From Lentisphaeria bacterium (GTDB taxonomy: Bacteria > Verrucomicrobiota > Lentisphaeria > Oligosphaerales > Oligosphaeraceae), in assembly GCA_016303095.1 (NCBI GenBank), contig JAEDMH010000029.1, positions 1 to 20,655 of the forward strand: DNA of 20,655 bases, in the 5' to 3' direction. This document shows positions 1-7,536 of this stretch, piece after piece. The stretch's first letter is position 1. Each line of letters opens with the position of its first letter. A model generated the notes under the pieces. The model saw only the letters and a list, made by a program, of their open reading frames with translations, did no database searches and was not told where the DNA came from. Made by a program: the position numbers and the translations under genes.

Positions 1-298
1 CCGGACTGCCTGAAGCGAGGGCGTTTCGGCCGAAGGGCCCCGTTCTGTCTTTTAGTTGTAACATCTAGCTTTCTAGATTTCTATCCCCCCCTGGGGGGAT
101 AGGGGGGAGAATCCTTCCGAACCCCGTAGGGGTGGGAGGCCAGGCCTTGGCGACGGGGCTGAAGCGATAGCGGGAAGTCCCGTCGCCTGCAGCCCATGCA
201 AAGGCGCGCCCAGCGGGGGGAGAGCACACAGAGGGTGTAAGAGGGGATGGCGTGGTGAGGTAATAATCTTATAACATATTTTATGTTAACGACTTACA
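1..298. other. Gene-free region with many short perfect inverted repeats
   Basis: I see no convincing gene here. The stretch carries a closely packed series of perfect inverted repeats: TTCGGCCGAA at 25-34; ATCTAG/CTAGAT at 63-78 with a 4-base loop; a CTATCCCCCC/GGGGGGATAG pair at 81-102; ACCCC/GGGGT at 121-133; AGGCC/GGCCT at 137-147; GGCGACGGG (149-157) with CCCGTCGCC (179-187); and TAACATA/TATGTTA at 272-288. The last lies just downstream of the minus-strand gene ending at 299 and is AT-rich with no clear T-run, so it is at best a weak terminator. No tRNA or rRNA signature was seen. It could be a set of REP-like elements or a structured RNA; I cannot decide. Confidence 0.6.
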
Positions 299-1243
299 TC
301 AATCCTCCTTTCTAGGATATCCCAGAGTGCGGAAGCAGGCGATTTTCCAGCGGAGTTGGGTTTGGGTCCATTGGTCCAGGAGGGGGGGGATTTTATCCTT
401 TGGGGTATTGGCGAGGGTGAGGATTTCCTGGTCTGTGGCGTGGAAGAGGAGGATTCTGGCTTTATGTCGGTCGCCGTGGCAGCAGTCAGTCAGGTTATTT
501 AGGGCTTGGGAGAAGAGGGTTCGGGTGCGGCAGTGTCGTCCTGCCAGGAAGAGAGTGATGAGGAGGAGGGGAATCCAGTTGAGGAGGAGGGGGAGTTGGG
601 GTGCGGCATAGGGGAGAAGGAACTGTCCCAGGAGGAGAAGGAGACAAGCGGCCAGGAAGAGGAAGGAGTCTTTTTGGCTATGCATCATGCCTCCCCATGC
701 CCTTCGGAAGGAGGAGTGGGAAGTTTGGTAGGCGAAATGTTCCTCGAAGCGTTGGGCGTTGAGTCCTGTTCGGGCCACATGGCAGAGTTCATGGGCCATC
801 AATTCTTCCCGGGAGAAGAGAAAGGTGCGTTTTTGGGTTCGGAGTCTTTCGTTGACGATGAAGACGGTGAAGAGGTCTGGGGGCCAGGCATAGGTGCATC
901 CTCCGAAGAGCCAGCCCATGGAGGGGGTTTGAAAGAAGCCGGGGACCCAGTCGCATTGGAATCCGTAAAGATTGCGGGTGCGCCTTCCCGCCTCTTCCAG
1001 AATGGGGGAGGGGATGGCCTGGGATGGCTTCACCACCAATCCCTCCAGGGAGCCCTCCCCCTTGCTCCGGAGCTCCTTTTCCCAGGTTTCCAGCTTGTCT
1101 CGGAGGGTTTTCAGCCGTTGGGCAAAGGCCTCCCCGTCCTCGTCCACCCCGGGAAAGAGTCCCCGCTTGTCCCATTGGGCCAGGGCGGGCAGCTCTTCCT
1201 GGCGGATGGGGGACAGGTCCAGGTTTTCCAGGGAAGGGATCAT
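299..1243 (-). CDS. Membrane-associated HExxH protein, putative zinc metallopeptidase
   Basis: This is a 314-residue protein of no family I can name. It has HELCH at about residues 151-155, a match to the zinc-binding HExxH motif. Nearby acidic residues follow in the FEEHFAY segment about 12 residues later and could supply a third ligand. Two adjacent hydrophobic segments at about 193-211 and 217-236 suggest a membrane hairpin after the catalytic segment. The N-terminal third is charged and probably helical. I chose the ATG at 1243 because the frame upstream to 1396 would run through two strong hairpins and overlap the pilC end; that extension is Pro/Ser-rich and looks non-coding. The chosen start has a pyrimidine-rich leader and no Shine-Dalgarno. 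It lies 133 bases after pilC, beyond a likely terminator, so it may be a separate transcript. Peptidase activity is inferred from the motif only. Confidence 0.6.
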   Translation of the reverse strand: MIPSLENLDLSPIRQEELPALAQWDKRGLFPGVDEDGEAFAQRLKTLRDKLETWEKELRSKGEGSLEGLVVKPSQAIPSPILEEAGRRTRNLYGFQCDWVPGFFQTPSMGWLFGGCTYAWPPDLFTVFIVNERLRTQKRTFLFSREELMAHELCHVARTGLNAQRFEEHFAYQTSHSSFRRAWGGMMHSQKDSFLFLAACLLLLLGQFLLPYAAPQLPLLLNWIPLLLITLFLAGRHCRTRTLFSQALNNLTDCCHGDRHKARILLFHATDQEILTLANTPKDKIPPLLDQWTQTQLRWKIACFRTLGYPRKED

Positions 1244-1270
1244 AGGAGGGAGAAGGGGACGGCCGGAGGA

Positions 1271-1309
1271 AAAAGAGAGGGGCGGTTCATGGGATGCATG
1301 TTCCGCCCC
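1271..1309 (-). terminator. Intrinsic terminator candidate after pilC
   Basis: On the minus strand GGGGCGG (1309-1303) pairs with CCGCCCC (1285-1279). Inside, a 2x2 TT mismatch leads to a CATG/CATG pairing and a 5-base loop. The stem is followed by TCTCTTTT (1278-1271). This has the shape of a rho-independent terminator for the pil gene run and lies 68 bases after the pilC stop. Confidence 0.55.
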
Positions 1310-1316
1310 TGTTTTG

Positions 1317-1338
1317 CGGGAAAGGGGGCCCTTTCCCG
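1317..1338. repeat. Perfect 10-bp hairpin between pilC and the HExxH gene
   Basis: CGGGAAAGGG at 1317-1326 and CCCTTTCCCG at 1329-1338 form a perfect inverted repeat with a 2-base centre. Neither strand shows a T-run immediately after it, so it is more likely an mRNA 3'-end stabiliser or processing stem than a terminator by itself. It sits directly upstream of the terminator-like hairpin at 1271-1309. Confidence 0.6.
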
Positions 1339-1376
1339 ACGATTGGGTGTGAGGATATTCTGGGGTTGGCGGGGGA

Positions 1377-2621
1377 TCAGCCGCCCAGCTTGTCAATCAT
1401 CTTCACCAGGGGGGCGAAGAGGGCGATGACGATGGTGCCGATGACCAGAGCCAGGAACATGATCATCAGGGGTTCGATGAGGGCGGTGAGTCCTTCCACG
1501 GCCCGGTCCACTTCCTCTTCATAGACGTTGGCCACCCGGTTCAACATGTCGGGGAGGGCGCCGGTTTCCTCGCCCACTTCGATCATGGAGCAGAGCATCA
1601 GGGGGAAGAGGCCGGACTTTTCCAGGGGCTTGGTCATGCCCTCGCCTTCCTTCACCGCATCGTGCACGGTGTCGATGGCCCGGGCGAAGAGTTCATTGCC
1701 GGCGGTGTCCCGGACGATCATCAGGGCGGAGAGAACGGCCACGCCGGAGCCCATGAGGGTGCCCAGGGTTCGGGAGAATCGGGCGCAGATGTTTTTCACC
1801 ACCAGGCCGCTGATCATGGGCATTTTGATGCACATCAAGTCCCATAGGAAGGTTCCGATTTTGGTCTTCAGGAAGAGCTTCAGCACCACAAGGATGCCGA
1901 TGAAGCAGAGGAAGACCGTCAGGAAGTGGTGCTGCATGGCGTAGGAGCAGTTGATGACGAACTGGGTGATGCCAGGCAGGGTCTCGCCGGGAAGCATTTC
2001 TGCGAACATGGCGCCGAACTTCGGGACGATGAAGATCATCAGACCTGCCGTGATGCCCAGGGCCATCACCAGCACGGCGATGGGGTAGACCATGGCGGAT
2101 TTCACCTTTCCGGCGATGCGCTGGGCCTTTTCCATGAACTCCGCCAGTCGGTTCAACACCACCTCCATGGCACCGGAAGCCTCGCCGGCCCGAATCATGG
2201 AGACGTACAATTTGTCGAAGGACTTGGGATGGACGGCCAGGGCTTCGGAGAAGGTGGAGCCCCCTTCCACGGAGTCCGCCAGGCTTCCCATGACCTTGTA
2301 GAGGGCGGGCTGGGAGCCCTTGGCCTGGCGTTGCAGGGTGCGCAGGGCGCGCACCAAGGGCAGACCGGCCTCCAGCAGGGTGGCCAACTGGCGGGTGGCG
2401 GTGCACAGCTGCTTCCGGGGCACCTTGGGCATGCCGAAAAGGGAACCCATCCCCGCCCCTGCGCCCTTGGCCTTTTGCCCCCCGCCTATGGTGGTGAGGC
2501 TGGTGAGGGAGAGGGCCTGGTTCTTCAGCTGGATGGTTGCCGCCTGCTCGTCTTCCGCCTCAATGATTCCCTTGCGGAGCTTGCCGTCGGCATCGTATGC
2601 AGTGTATTGGAATTTTGCCAT
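1377..2621 (-). CDS. pilC: Type IV pilus / type II secretion inner-membrane platform protein PilC (GspF family)
   Basis: At 414 residues this has the usual length of PilC/GspF, the polytopic inner-membrane platform on which the PilB and PilT hexamers act. The start MAKFQYTAYDADGKLRKGI is the typical N-terminus of the family, with a small cytoplasmic domain. A Gly/Ala/Lys-rich linker (about 47-60) follows, then two copies of the GspF domain. Membrane segments are visible at about 180-205 (VYPIAVLVMALGITAGLMIF), 235-255 (TVFLCFIGILVVLKLFL) and 382-405 near the C-terminus. The motif GEASGAMEVVLNRLAEF in repeat 1 and its counterpart GEETGALPDMLNRVANVYEEE in repeat 2 are characteristic. The gene follows pilT by 18 bases, so cotranscription is likely. 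The ATG at 2621 has no clear Shine-Dalgarno, but the conserved N-terminus fixes it. Confidence 0.93.
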   Translation of the reverse strand: MAKFQYTAYDADGKLRKGIIEAEDEQAATIQLKNQALSLTSLTTIGGGQKAKGAGAGMGSLFGMPKVPRKQLCTATRQLATLLEAGLPLVRALRTLQRQAKGSQPALYKVMGSLADSVEGGSTFSEALAVHPKSFDKLYVSMIRAGEASGAMEVVLNRLAEFMEKAQRIAGKVKSAMVYPIAVLVMALGITAGLMIFIVPKFGAMFAEMLPGETLPGITQFVINCSYAMQHHFLTVFLCFIGILVVLKLFLKTKIGTFLWDLMCIKMPMISGLVVKNICARFSRTLGTLMGSGVAVLSALMIVRDTAGNELFARAIDTVHDAVKEGEGMTKPLEKSGLFPLMLCSMIEVGEETGALPDMLNRVANVYEEEVDRAVEGLTALIEPLMIMFLALVIGTIVIALFAPLVKMIDKLGG

Positions 2622-2639
2622 GGCAGTAGCGTTTCTGGG

Positions 2640-3752
2640 CTATTGGCGCTTGGTGGCCTGGTTCAGGGAATTCTTGTTGCTTTGCAGCAGGTCGTGGATC
2701 TTCTGGACCACGCCCTCGGCGTCCCGACACTTGGTGATGAGGTCGCCGTAGGAGATTTTGCCCTGGCTGTAGAGCTGGATCAAATGGGAGTCCAGGGTGT
2801 TCATGCCGTATTTAGCGCCGGTCTGGATGTCGGAGGTGATGCGGAAGGTCTTTCCGTCTCGGATGAGGGCCTGGATGGAGGGGGTGGAGATCATCACCTC
2901 AAAGGCGGCGATACGTCCCTTTTTGTCCGCCCGTTTCAGGAGGAGCTGGGAGATGACGCAGATGAGGGTGGAGGCCAGCTGGGTTCGGATCTGGGCCTGC
3001 TGGTTGGTGGGGAAGGAGTCCACGATACGGTCCACGGTTTCCGCGGCGCCGGTGGTGTGGAGGGTTCCGAAGACCAGGTGTCCCGTTTCCGCGGCGGTGA
3101 TGGCGGCGGAGATGGTTTCGTTGTCTCGCATTTCTCCCACCAGAATCACGTCGGGATCCTGACGGAGGGCCCGTCGGATGGCGTCAGCGAAGGAGGGGAC
3201 GTCGTTGTGGACTTCCCGCTGGGTCACCACGCACTTGCGGCTGGTGTGGTAGAACTCGATGGGGTCCTCGATGGTGATGATGTGATCGTTGCGCTCATGG
3301 TTGATGACGTCGATCATGGAGGCCAGGGTGGTGGACTTTCCGGAGCCGGTAGGGCCGGTGACCAGCACCAGTCCCCGGGGGCGGAAGAGGATGTCCTTGC
3401 AGGCCATGGGCAGACCGATTTGCTCCAGGGTCAGAAGATTGTTGGAGATGGTACGAAGCACCATGGCGATGTTGCCCCTGGCCCGGAAGGCGGAGACACG
3501 GAAACGGGCCTTGTCGCCGAAGGCGAAGCCGAAGTCCACGGAACCATCCTGCTGCAGCTTCTGCTGGTTGGCCTCGCTGGTGATGGACTTCATGAGATAC
3601 TCGGTGTCCTCTGGCTGCATGGGGGGCACATCCAGGGGGGTGAGCTCGCCATGGAGCCGGAGGGTGGGGGGGCAGAAGCAGGGGAGATGCAGGTCGCTGG
3701 CGCCTTCTTCAAGCACCAGATCCAGAAGATCCGCCATTTCCAATTTGGGCAT
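2640..3752 (-). CDS. pilT: Type IV pilus retraction ATPase PilT
   Basis: This 370-residue protein is a full-length PilT, the hexameric cytoplasmic ATPase that drives pilus retraction. The N-terminal PAS-like domain includes the ASDLHL motif near residue 18. Walker A is GPTGSGKST at 133-141, the Asp box ITIEDPIE is near 159-166, Walker B is ILVGEMRD at 203-210 and the His box LHTTGA is at 231-236. The segment QALIRDGKT at about 294-302 corresponds to the AIRNLIRE region typical of PilT, which separates it from PilB. No tetracysteine zinc site is present, as expected. An AGGAG lies 12 bases before the ATG at 3752. It sits between the second pilB-like gene and pilC, 52 bases after the former. 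Confidence 0.94.
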   Translation of the reverse strand: MPKLEMADLLDLVLEEGASDLHLPCFCPPTLRLHGELTPLDVPPMQPEDTEYLMKSITSEANQQKLQQDGSVDFGFAFGDKARFRVSAFRARGNIAMVLRTISNNLLTLEQIGLPMACKDILFRPRGLVLVTGPTGSGKSTTLASMIDVINHERNDHIITIEDPIEFYHTSRKCVVTQREVHNDVPSFADAIRRALRQDPDVILVGEMRDNETISAAITAAETGHLVFGTLHTTGAAETVDRIVDSFPTNQQAQIRTQLASTLICVISQLLLKRADKKGRIAAFEVMISTPSIQALIRDGKTFRITSDIQTGAKYGMNTLDSHLIQLYSQGKISYGDLITKCRDAEGVVQKIHDLLQSNKNSLNQATKRQ

Positions 3753-3804
3753 AGGTCGTCGTGGCTCCTAGAAAGTAGGCTATGGAGGGGGGAGAGTGGA
3801 GGGA

Positions 3805-5529
3805 TCAGGCGAAGGTGAACTGGATGACTTCCTTGGCGCTGGTGATGCCCTCCAGCACGTGTTGGAGACCGTCCTGGCGCAAGGTGGTCATGCCCTGCTC
3901 CATGGCCTTCTCCTTGATCTCCTGGGTGGGACACCGGCGGTTGATCATGGTCTGGATCTCCGGGGAGGAGATGAGCAGCTCGAAGATGCCCACCCGCTTC
4001 TTGAAGCCGGAGCCGTTGCAGAAGTCGCAGCCCTGGCCCTGGTAGAACTTCCGTCCGTTCAGCTGCTCCCGGGTGAGGCCAAAGGCCTCCAGCTCCTCGT
4101 CCGTGGGGTCGTAGGGCTGCTTGCAGTTGGGGCAGCAGCGACGGATGAGGCGCTGGGCCAGCACCCCCACCACGGTGGAGCTGATGAGGAAGGGCTCAAT
4201 GCCCATGTCGATGAGACGGGTGACGGCGCCGGCGGCGTCGTTGGTGTGGAGGGTGGAGAGCACCAGGTGCCCGGTGAGGGCGGCCTGGATGGCGATGTCC
4301 GCCGTCTCCTTGTCTCGGATTTCTCCCACCATGATGCGGTCGGGATCTTGACGGAGGAAGGCGCGGAGGGCATTGGCGAAGGTCATGCCCACGGCCTCGT
4401 GGACGGGCACCTGCATGATGCCCTCGATGTCGTATTCCACGGGGTCCTCCACGGTGAGAAGCTTGTCCTCCAGGGTGTTGAGTTCCTTGATGCCGGAGTA
4501 GAGGGTGGTGGTTTTGCCGGAGCCGGTGGGGCCGGTGACCAGGAAGATGCCGTTGGGGCGGCTGATAAGGCTTCGGATGTTGGCCACGGTTTGGGTGGAC
4601 ATGCCCAGGGCATCCAGGTCCAGGTTCACCACGCTGCGGTCCAGAATACGGAGCACCACGGATTCCCCGTAGCGGGTGGGCAGGGTGGAGACACGCAAAT
4701 CCACGGGATTCCGGTTCACCCGCAGCTCGATTCGTCCGTCCTGGGGAATGCGCCGCTCGGAGATGTTCATGTTGCTCATGACCTTGATGCGGCTGATGAC
4801 GGGGATGGCCAGATGCTTGGGGGGCGGCGCCATTTCGTAGAGGTCGCCGTCAATGCGGTAGCGGATGCGGAATTCGTCTCCGAAAGGCTCGAAGTGGATG
4901 TCGGAGGCCTTGTCCCGGATGGCCTGATGGAGGATGGCGTTGACGAACTTGACGATGGGGGTGTCGTTGGCGGCGGCCAGCAGCTCGGCGTCCGTGGCCT
5001 TGGTGTAGTCCTTCTCCTGGAGGGCGTTGTGCTCTGCCACCAATTCGCCGATGACCTCGGAGACGCTGGAGCCGCCTTCGGGGAAGAAGGCCTCCATGGC
5101 CTCGATGATGTCCCGGGGCCGGGTCACCACGATGCGGCAATCCTTGTCCACCACGAAATGGAGTTCGTCGATGAGCTTGGTGTCGAAGGGGCGGTCCGTG
5201 GCCAGGGTGAGGGTGAGGCCGTCGTCCATGATGGGGACGATGCTGTAGGTGTGGGCGATTTCCGGGGAGATGGAGGTGGCCACTTCCCGGTCGATGGAGC
5301 TGACGTGGAGTTCCACGAACTGGGTGTTGAGCTCCTCGGCCACCAATTGGAGGAGCTGATCCTCCTCGATGATCTGATAGTTGTAGAGGACCTCCTGGAA
5401 CTCCTGGCCGGTGTTCTGGCTTTCCTCCAGCACTTCCTGCAGTTGCTCGTCGCTGGCGAGATTCCGTTTCCGGAGAATCTGCCAGAGCATGCTGACTTCC
5501 GCCGTAATGTCAATGGGGCCTTCGTACAT
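3805..5529 (-). CDS. pilB: PilB/GspE-type assembly ATPase, second of two tandem copies
   Basis: This 574-residue GspE/PilB-family protein is predicted to power pilus extension at the inner membrane. An N-terminal GspE-II/MshE-N type domain spans about 15-160. The linker to the ATPase core contains the ASDIHFEP motif at about 208-215. Walker A GPTGSGKTT is at 333-341, the Asp box VEDPVEY at 360-366, the RQDPD motif at 393-397, Walker B IMVGEIRD at 399-406 and the His box STLHTNDA near 425-432. A tetracysteine zinc-binding site is visible as CPNC at 466-469 and CDFC at 501-504. All catalytic motifs are intact. The start ATG at 5529 has a C-rich leader with no Shine-Dalgarno; ATG 13 codons in is a possible alternative. 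It lies 34 bases after the first pilB-like gene. Confidence 0.93.
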   Translation of the reverse strand: MYEGPIDITAEVSMLWQILRKRNLASDEQLQEVLEESQNTGQEFQEVLYNYQIIEEDQLLQLVAEELNTQFVELHVSSIDREVATSISPEIAHTYSIVPIMDDGLTLTLATDRPFDTKLIDELHFVVDKDCRIVVTRPRDIIEAMEAFFPEGGSSVSEVIGELVAEHNALQEKDYTKATDAELLAAANDTPIVKFVNAILHQAIRDKASDIHFEPFGDEFRIRYRIDGDLYEMAPPPKHLAIPVISRIKVMSNMNISERRIPQDGRIELRVNRNPVDLRVSTLPTRYGESVVLRILDRSVVNLDLDALGMSTQTVANIRSLISRPNGIFLVTGPTGSGKTTTLYSGIKELNTLEDKLLTVEDPVEYDIEGIMQVPVHEAVGMTFANALRAFLRQDPDRIMVGEIRDKETADIAIQAALTGHLVLSTLHTNDAAGAVTRLIDMGIEPFLISSTVVGVLAQRLIRRCCPNCKQPYDPTDEELEAFGLTREQLNGRKFYQGQGCDFCNGSGFKKRVGIFELLISSPEIQTMINRRCPTQEIKEKAMEQGMTTLRQDGLQHVLEGITSAKEVIQFTFA

Positions 5530-5563
5530 GGTGTCTGGGGATAGGGTGCGGGGGATAGGGGCT

Positions 5564-7276
5564 CTAGTCGCTGACGGTGAGACGGAGGACCTCGTTGATG
5601 GAGGTGAGGCCCATGGAGGCTTTCCGGATTCCGTCGTCCCGGAGGTCTCTCATGCCCAGTTCCTTGGCCCGTCGCTTGATGACGCCGGAGTCCGCCCGCT
5701 CATAGATCAGGGTTTCGATGGAGTTGTCCAGGAGGAAGATTTCATAGATGCCCATGCGTCCCCGGTATCCTTTGTTGCATTCCGGGCATCCCACGGGCTC
5801 CATGAAGGTGTGTTCCTGGACGAATTCCTGGGTGAGCCCCAGGCCTTCCCGTTCGTTGGGGGCGACCTCATGGGGGCGTTTGCAGTTTTTGCACAGGCGT
5901 CGCACCAGTCGCTGGGCCATGACGGCCCGGAGAGAGGAGGCCACCAGGAAGGGTTTGATGCCCATGTCGATGAGTCGGGGGACGGCGGAGGGGGCGTCGT
6001 TGGTGTGGAGGGTGGAGAAGACCAGGTGTCCGGTGAGGGCGGCGTTGATGGCGATGGTGCCGGTTTCGGCGTCTCGGATTTCACCCACCATGATGATGTT
6101 GGGGGCCTGTCGGAGCATGGCGCGCAGGGCGCTTCCGAAGGTGAGTCCCACTTCGGTGTTCACCTGGACCTGATTGATGCCGCTCAACTCGTATTCCACA
6201 GGATCCTCGGCGGTGATGATCTTCCGGGTGGGCTGGTTGAGTTCGTGGAGGAAGGAGTAGAGGGAGGTGGTCTTTCCGGAGCCGGTGGGTCCGGTGACCA
6301 GGAAGATGCCGTCGGGGAGGTTGAGGATCTTGTAGATGAGCTTCACGTCATCCTCCATGAAGCCCAGTTCGGTGATGCCCAGCATGACGCCGCTCTTGTC
6401 CAGAATACGCATGACGATGGATTCGCCGTGGGTGCAGGGGATGTCGGAGACACGAAGGTCCAGCTCCCGTCCCATGGCCTGGATGCGGATGCGTCCGTCC
6501 TGGGGGATTCGGTGTTCGGAGAGATCCATGCCGCTTTGGAGCTTCAGGCGGCTGATGATGCGCTTCTGCATGTATTTGGGCGGGGCCTCCACCTCGTTGA
6601 GCACGCCGTCGATGCGGTAGCGCACCCGGAAGCGCCGCTCCATGGGTTCCAGGTGGATATCGGAGGCGCGGGAGCGGAAGGCCTCGGTGATGACCATGCG
6701 CACATAGCGGATGATGGGAGCCGCCTCTTCTCCCTCGTCCTCCACCGAACTGTCCGTGGTGCTGTCCGTAGTGGTGGAGACGGTGACATCCGTGGTGGTC
6801 TCCGTCATTTCCGTGAGGATGTCGGAGGTGTCCGCCCGGCGATAGTAGAAGTCCAGGGCCTGGGTGATTTGGCGGGGGGCCGAGAGGACGAAGATCACAT
6901 CCATCTTGGTCAAGTGGCGGATGGCGTCCTGGGATTCGATGTCCGCCGGGTCGGCGATGGCCACCTTCAGGCAGTCGTTGGCGTATTCCACGGGAATGAT
7001 GCGGTATCGGGTGGCGATGGGGCCGGGAATCATCTGGATGACGTGGGGTGGAATGCGCTCCTTCCGCTGATCGAAGTCGAAGAGCTCCATATCGTATTCC
7101 TCGGCCAGCATTTTCAGAACCGTCGTCTCCTCCACCGCCTTGTTGACGTAGAGCCCCGCGAGCACATTGTCCGCGCTTTCCTCTTGGATGCGCTTTCTGG
7201 CCTCTTCGATCTGCGCTTCGGAGACGATGCCTTTGGAGAGCAGGAGATCCGCAATAAAATCTTCTTGACCAGTCAC
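5564..7276 (-). CDS. pilB: PilB/GspE-type assembly ATPase, first of two tandem copies, with Thr/Ser-rich linker
   Basis: This 570-residue ATPase is of the same family as its downstream neighbour but clearly diverged from it. I chose GTG at 7276 because GGAG lies 9 bases upstream and the protein then begins TGQEDFIADLLLSKG, as family members do. The frame continues upstream to 7366 only as an unlikely Pro-rich leader. The MshE-N-like domain is at about 1-150. A Thr/Ser/Asp-rich low-complexity linker follows at about 154-180. ASDIHLEP is near 204-211, Walker A GPTGSGKTT at 329-337, the Asp box AEDPVEY at 356-362, Walker B IMVGEIRD at 395-402 and the LHTNDA His box at 423-428. Zinc cysteines are CKNC (462-465) and CPEC (497-500). 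In place of the usual RQDPD this copy has RQAPN, losing two acidic residues before Walker B. It heads the pilB-pilB-pilT-pilC run. Confidence 0.92.
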   Translation of the reverse strand: MTGQEDFIADLLLSKGIVSEAQIEEARKRIQEESADNVLAGLYVNKAVEETTVLKMLAEEYDMELFDFDQRKERIPPHVIQMIPGPIATRYRIIPVEYANDCLKVAIADPADIESQDAIRHLTKMDVIFVLSAPRQITQALDFYYRRADTSDILTEMTETTTDVTVSTTTDSTTDSSVEDEGEEAAPIIRYVRMVITEAFRSRASDIHLEPMERRFRVRYRIDGVLNEVEAPPKYMQKRIISRLKLQSGMDLSEHRIPQDGRIRIQAMGRELDLRVSDIPCTHGESIVMRILDKSGVMLGITELGFMEDDVKLIYKILNLPDGIFLVTGPTGSGKTTSLYSFLHELNQPTRKIITAEDPVEYELSGINQVQVNTEVGLTFGSALRAMLRQAPNIIMVGEIRDAETGTIAINAALTGHLVFSTLHTNDAPSAVPRLIDMGIKPFLVASSLRAVMAQRLVRRLCKNCKRPHEVAPNEREGLGLTQEFVQEHTFMEPVGCPECNKGYRGRMGIYEIFLLDNSIETLIYERADSGVIKRRAKELGMRDLRDDGIRKASMGLTSINEVLRLTVSD

Positions 7277-7536
7277 GCTGAGTAACTCCACAATGGGGGG
7301 ATGTCGGGGAGGGGGGGGAGGGGGCCGGGGAAGGGTCTCCGCCCTGGGGAAAAAGAGGATGAACAACGGGCTAATATAGCCCGGAATTTTGCCGATTGCG
7401 GGAGCCTTTTCAAAAAAGTCCCCAGGGTGGGGGGGAGGGGGGAAGGGGGAAGGTTCCCGCTTTTTGTATAACTATCTCATTTTCAAGTAGTTATAAATAT
7501 TTACATCCGAGATTCCCGGAAAAATGGCGTTAGGGG
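7277..7536. promoter_or_regulatory. Spacer upstream of the pil run with AT-rich island, inverted repeats and G-tracts
   Basis: This gap lies between the TcdA-like gene and the pil cassette and probably holds the cassette promoter. An AT-rich island at about 7461-7505 contains the perfect repeat TATAACTA (7467-7474) and TAGTTATA (7488-7495). A second perfect repeat, CGGGCTA (7367-7373) and TAGCCCG (7377-7383), encloses a minus-strand TATATT that resembles a -10 box; I find no convincing -35 for it. Runs of G on the plus strand (7425-7449 and 7294-7334) could form quadruplexes on the template strand. No good terminator for the TcdA-like gene was found. Confidence 0.4.

Noticed and set aside
1244..1396. 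N-terminal extension of the HExxH protein by 51 residues
   Set aside because: It would overlap the pilC end and run through two hairpins; the product is Pro/Ser-rich and atypical.
1926..3818. Plus-strand frame of 630 codons opposite pilC and pilT
   Set aside because: Spans two real antisense genes and their junction; Gly/His/Val/Asp-rich product without motifs.
3796..5544. Long open frame of 582 codons on the plus strand opposite the second pilB-like gene
   Set aside because: Mirror of a well-supported PilB frame; composition dominated by Gly, His, Val and Asp, with no motif. GC-rich genes often leave the opposite strand open.
5411..7285. Long plus-strand frame of 624 codons opposite the first pilB-like gene
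   Set aside because: Same reason: antisense to an intact ATPase, low-complexity product, no recognisable domain.
7277..7366. Pro-rich N-terminal extension of the first pilB-like protein
   Set aside because: GTG 7276 has a well-placed GGAG and gives the normal family start.
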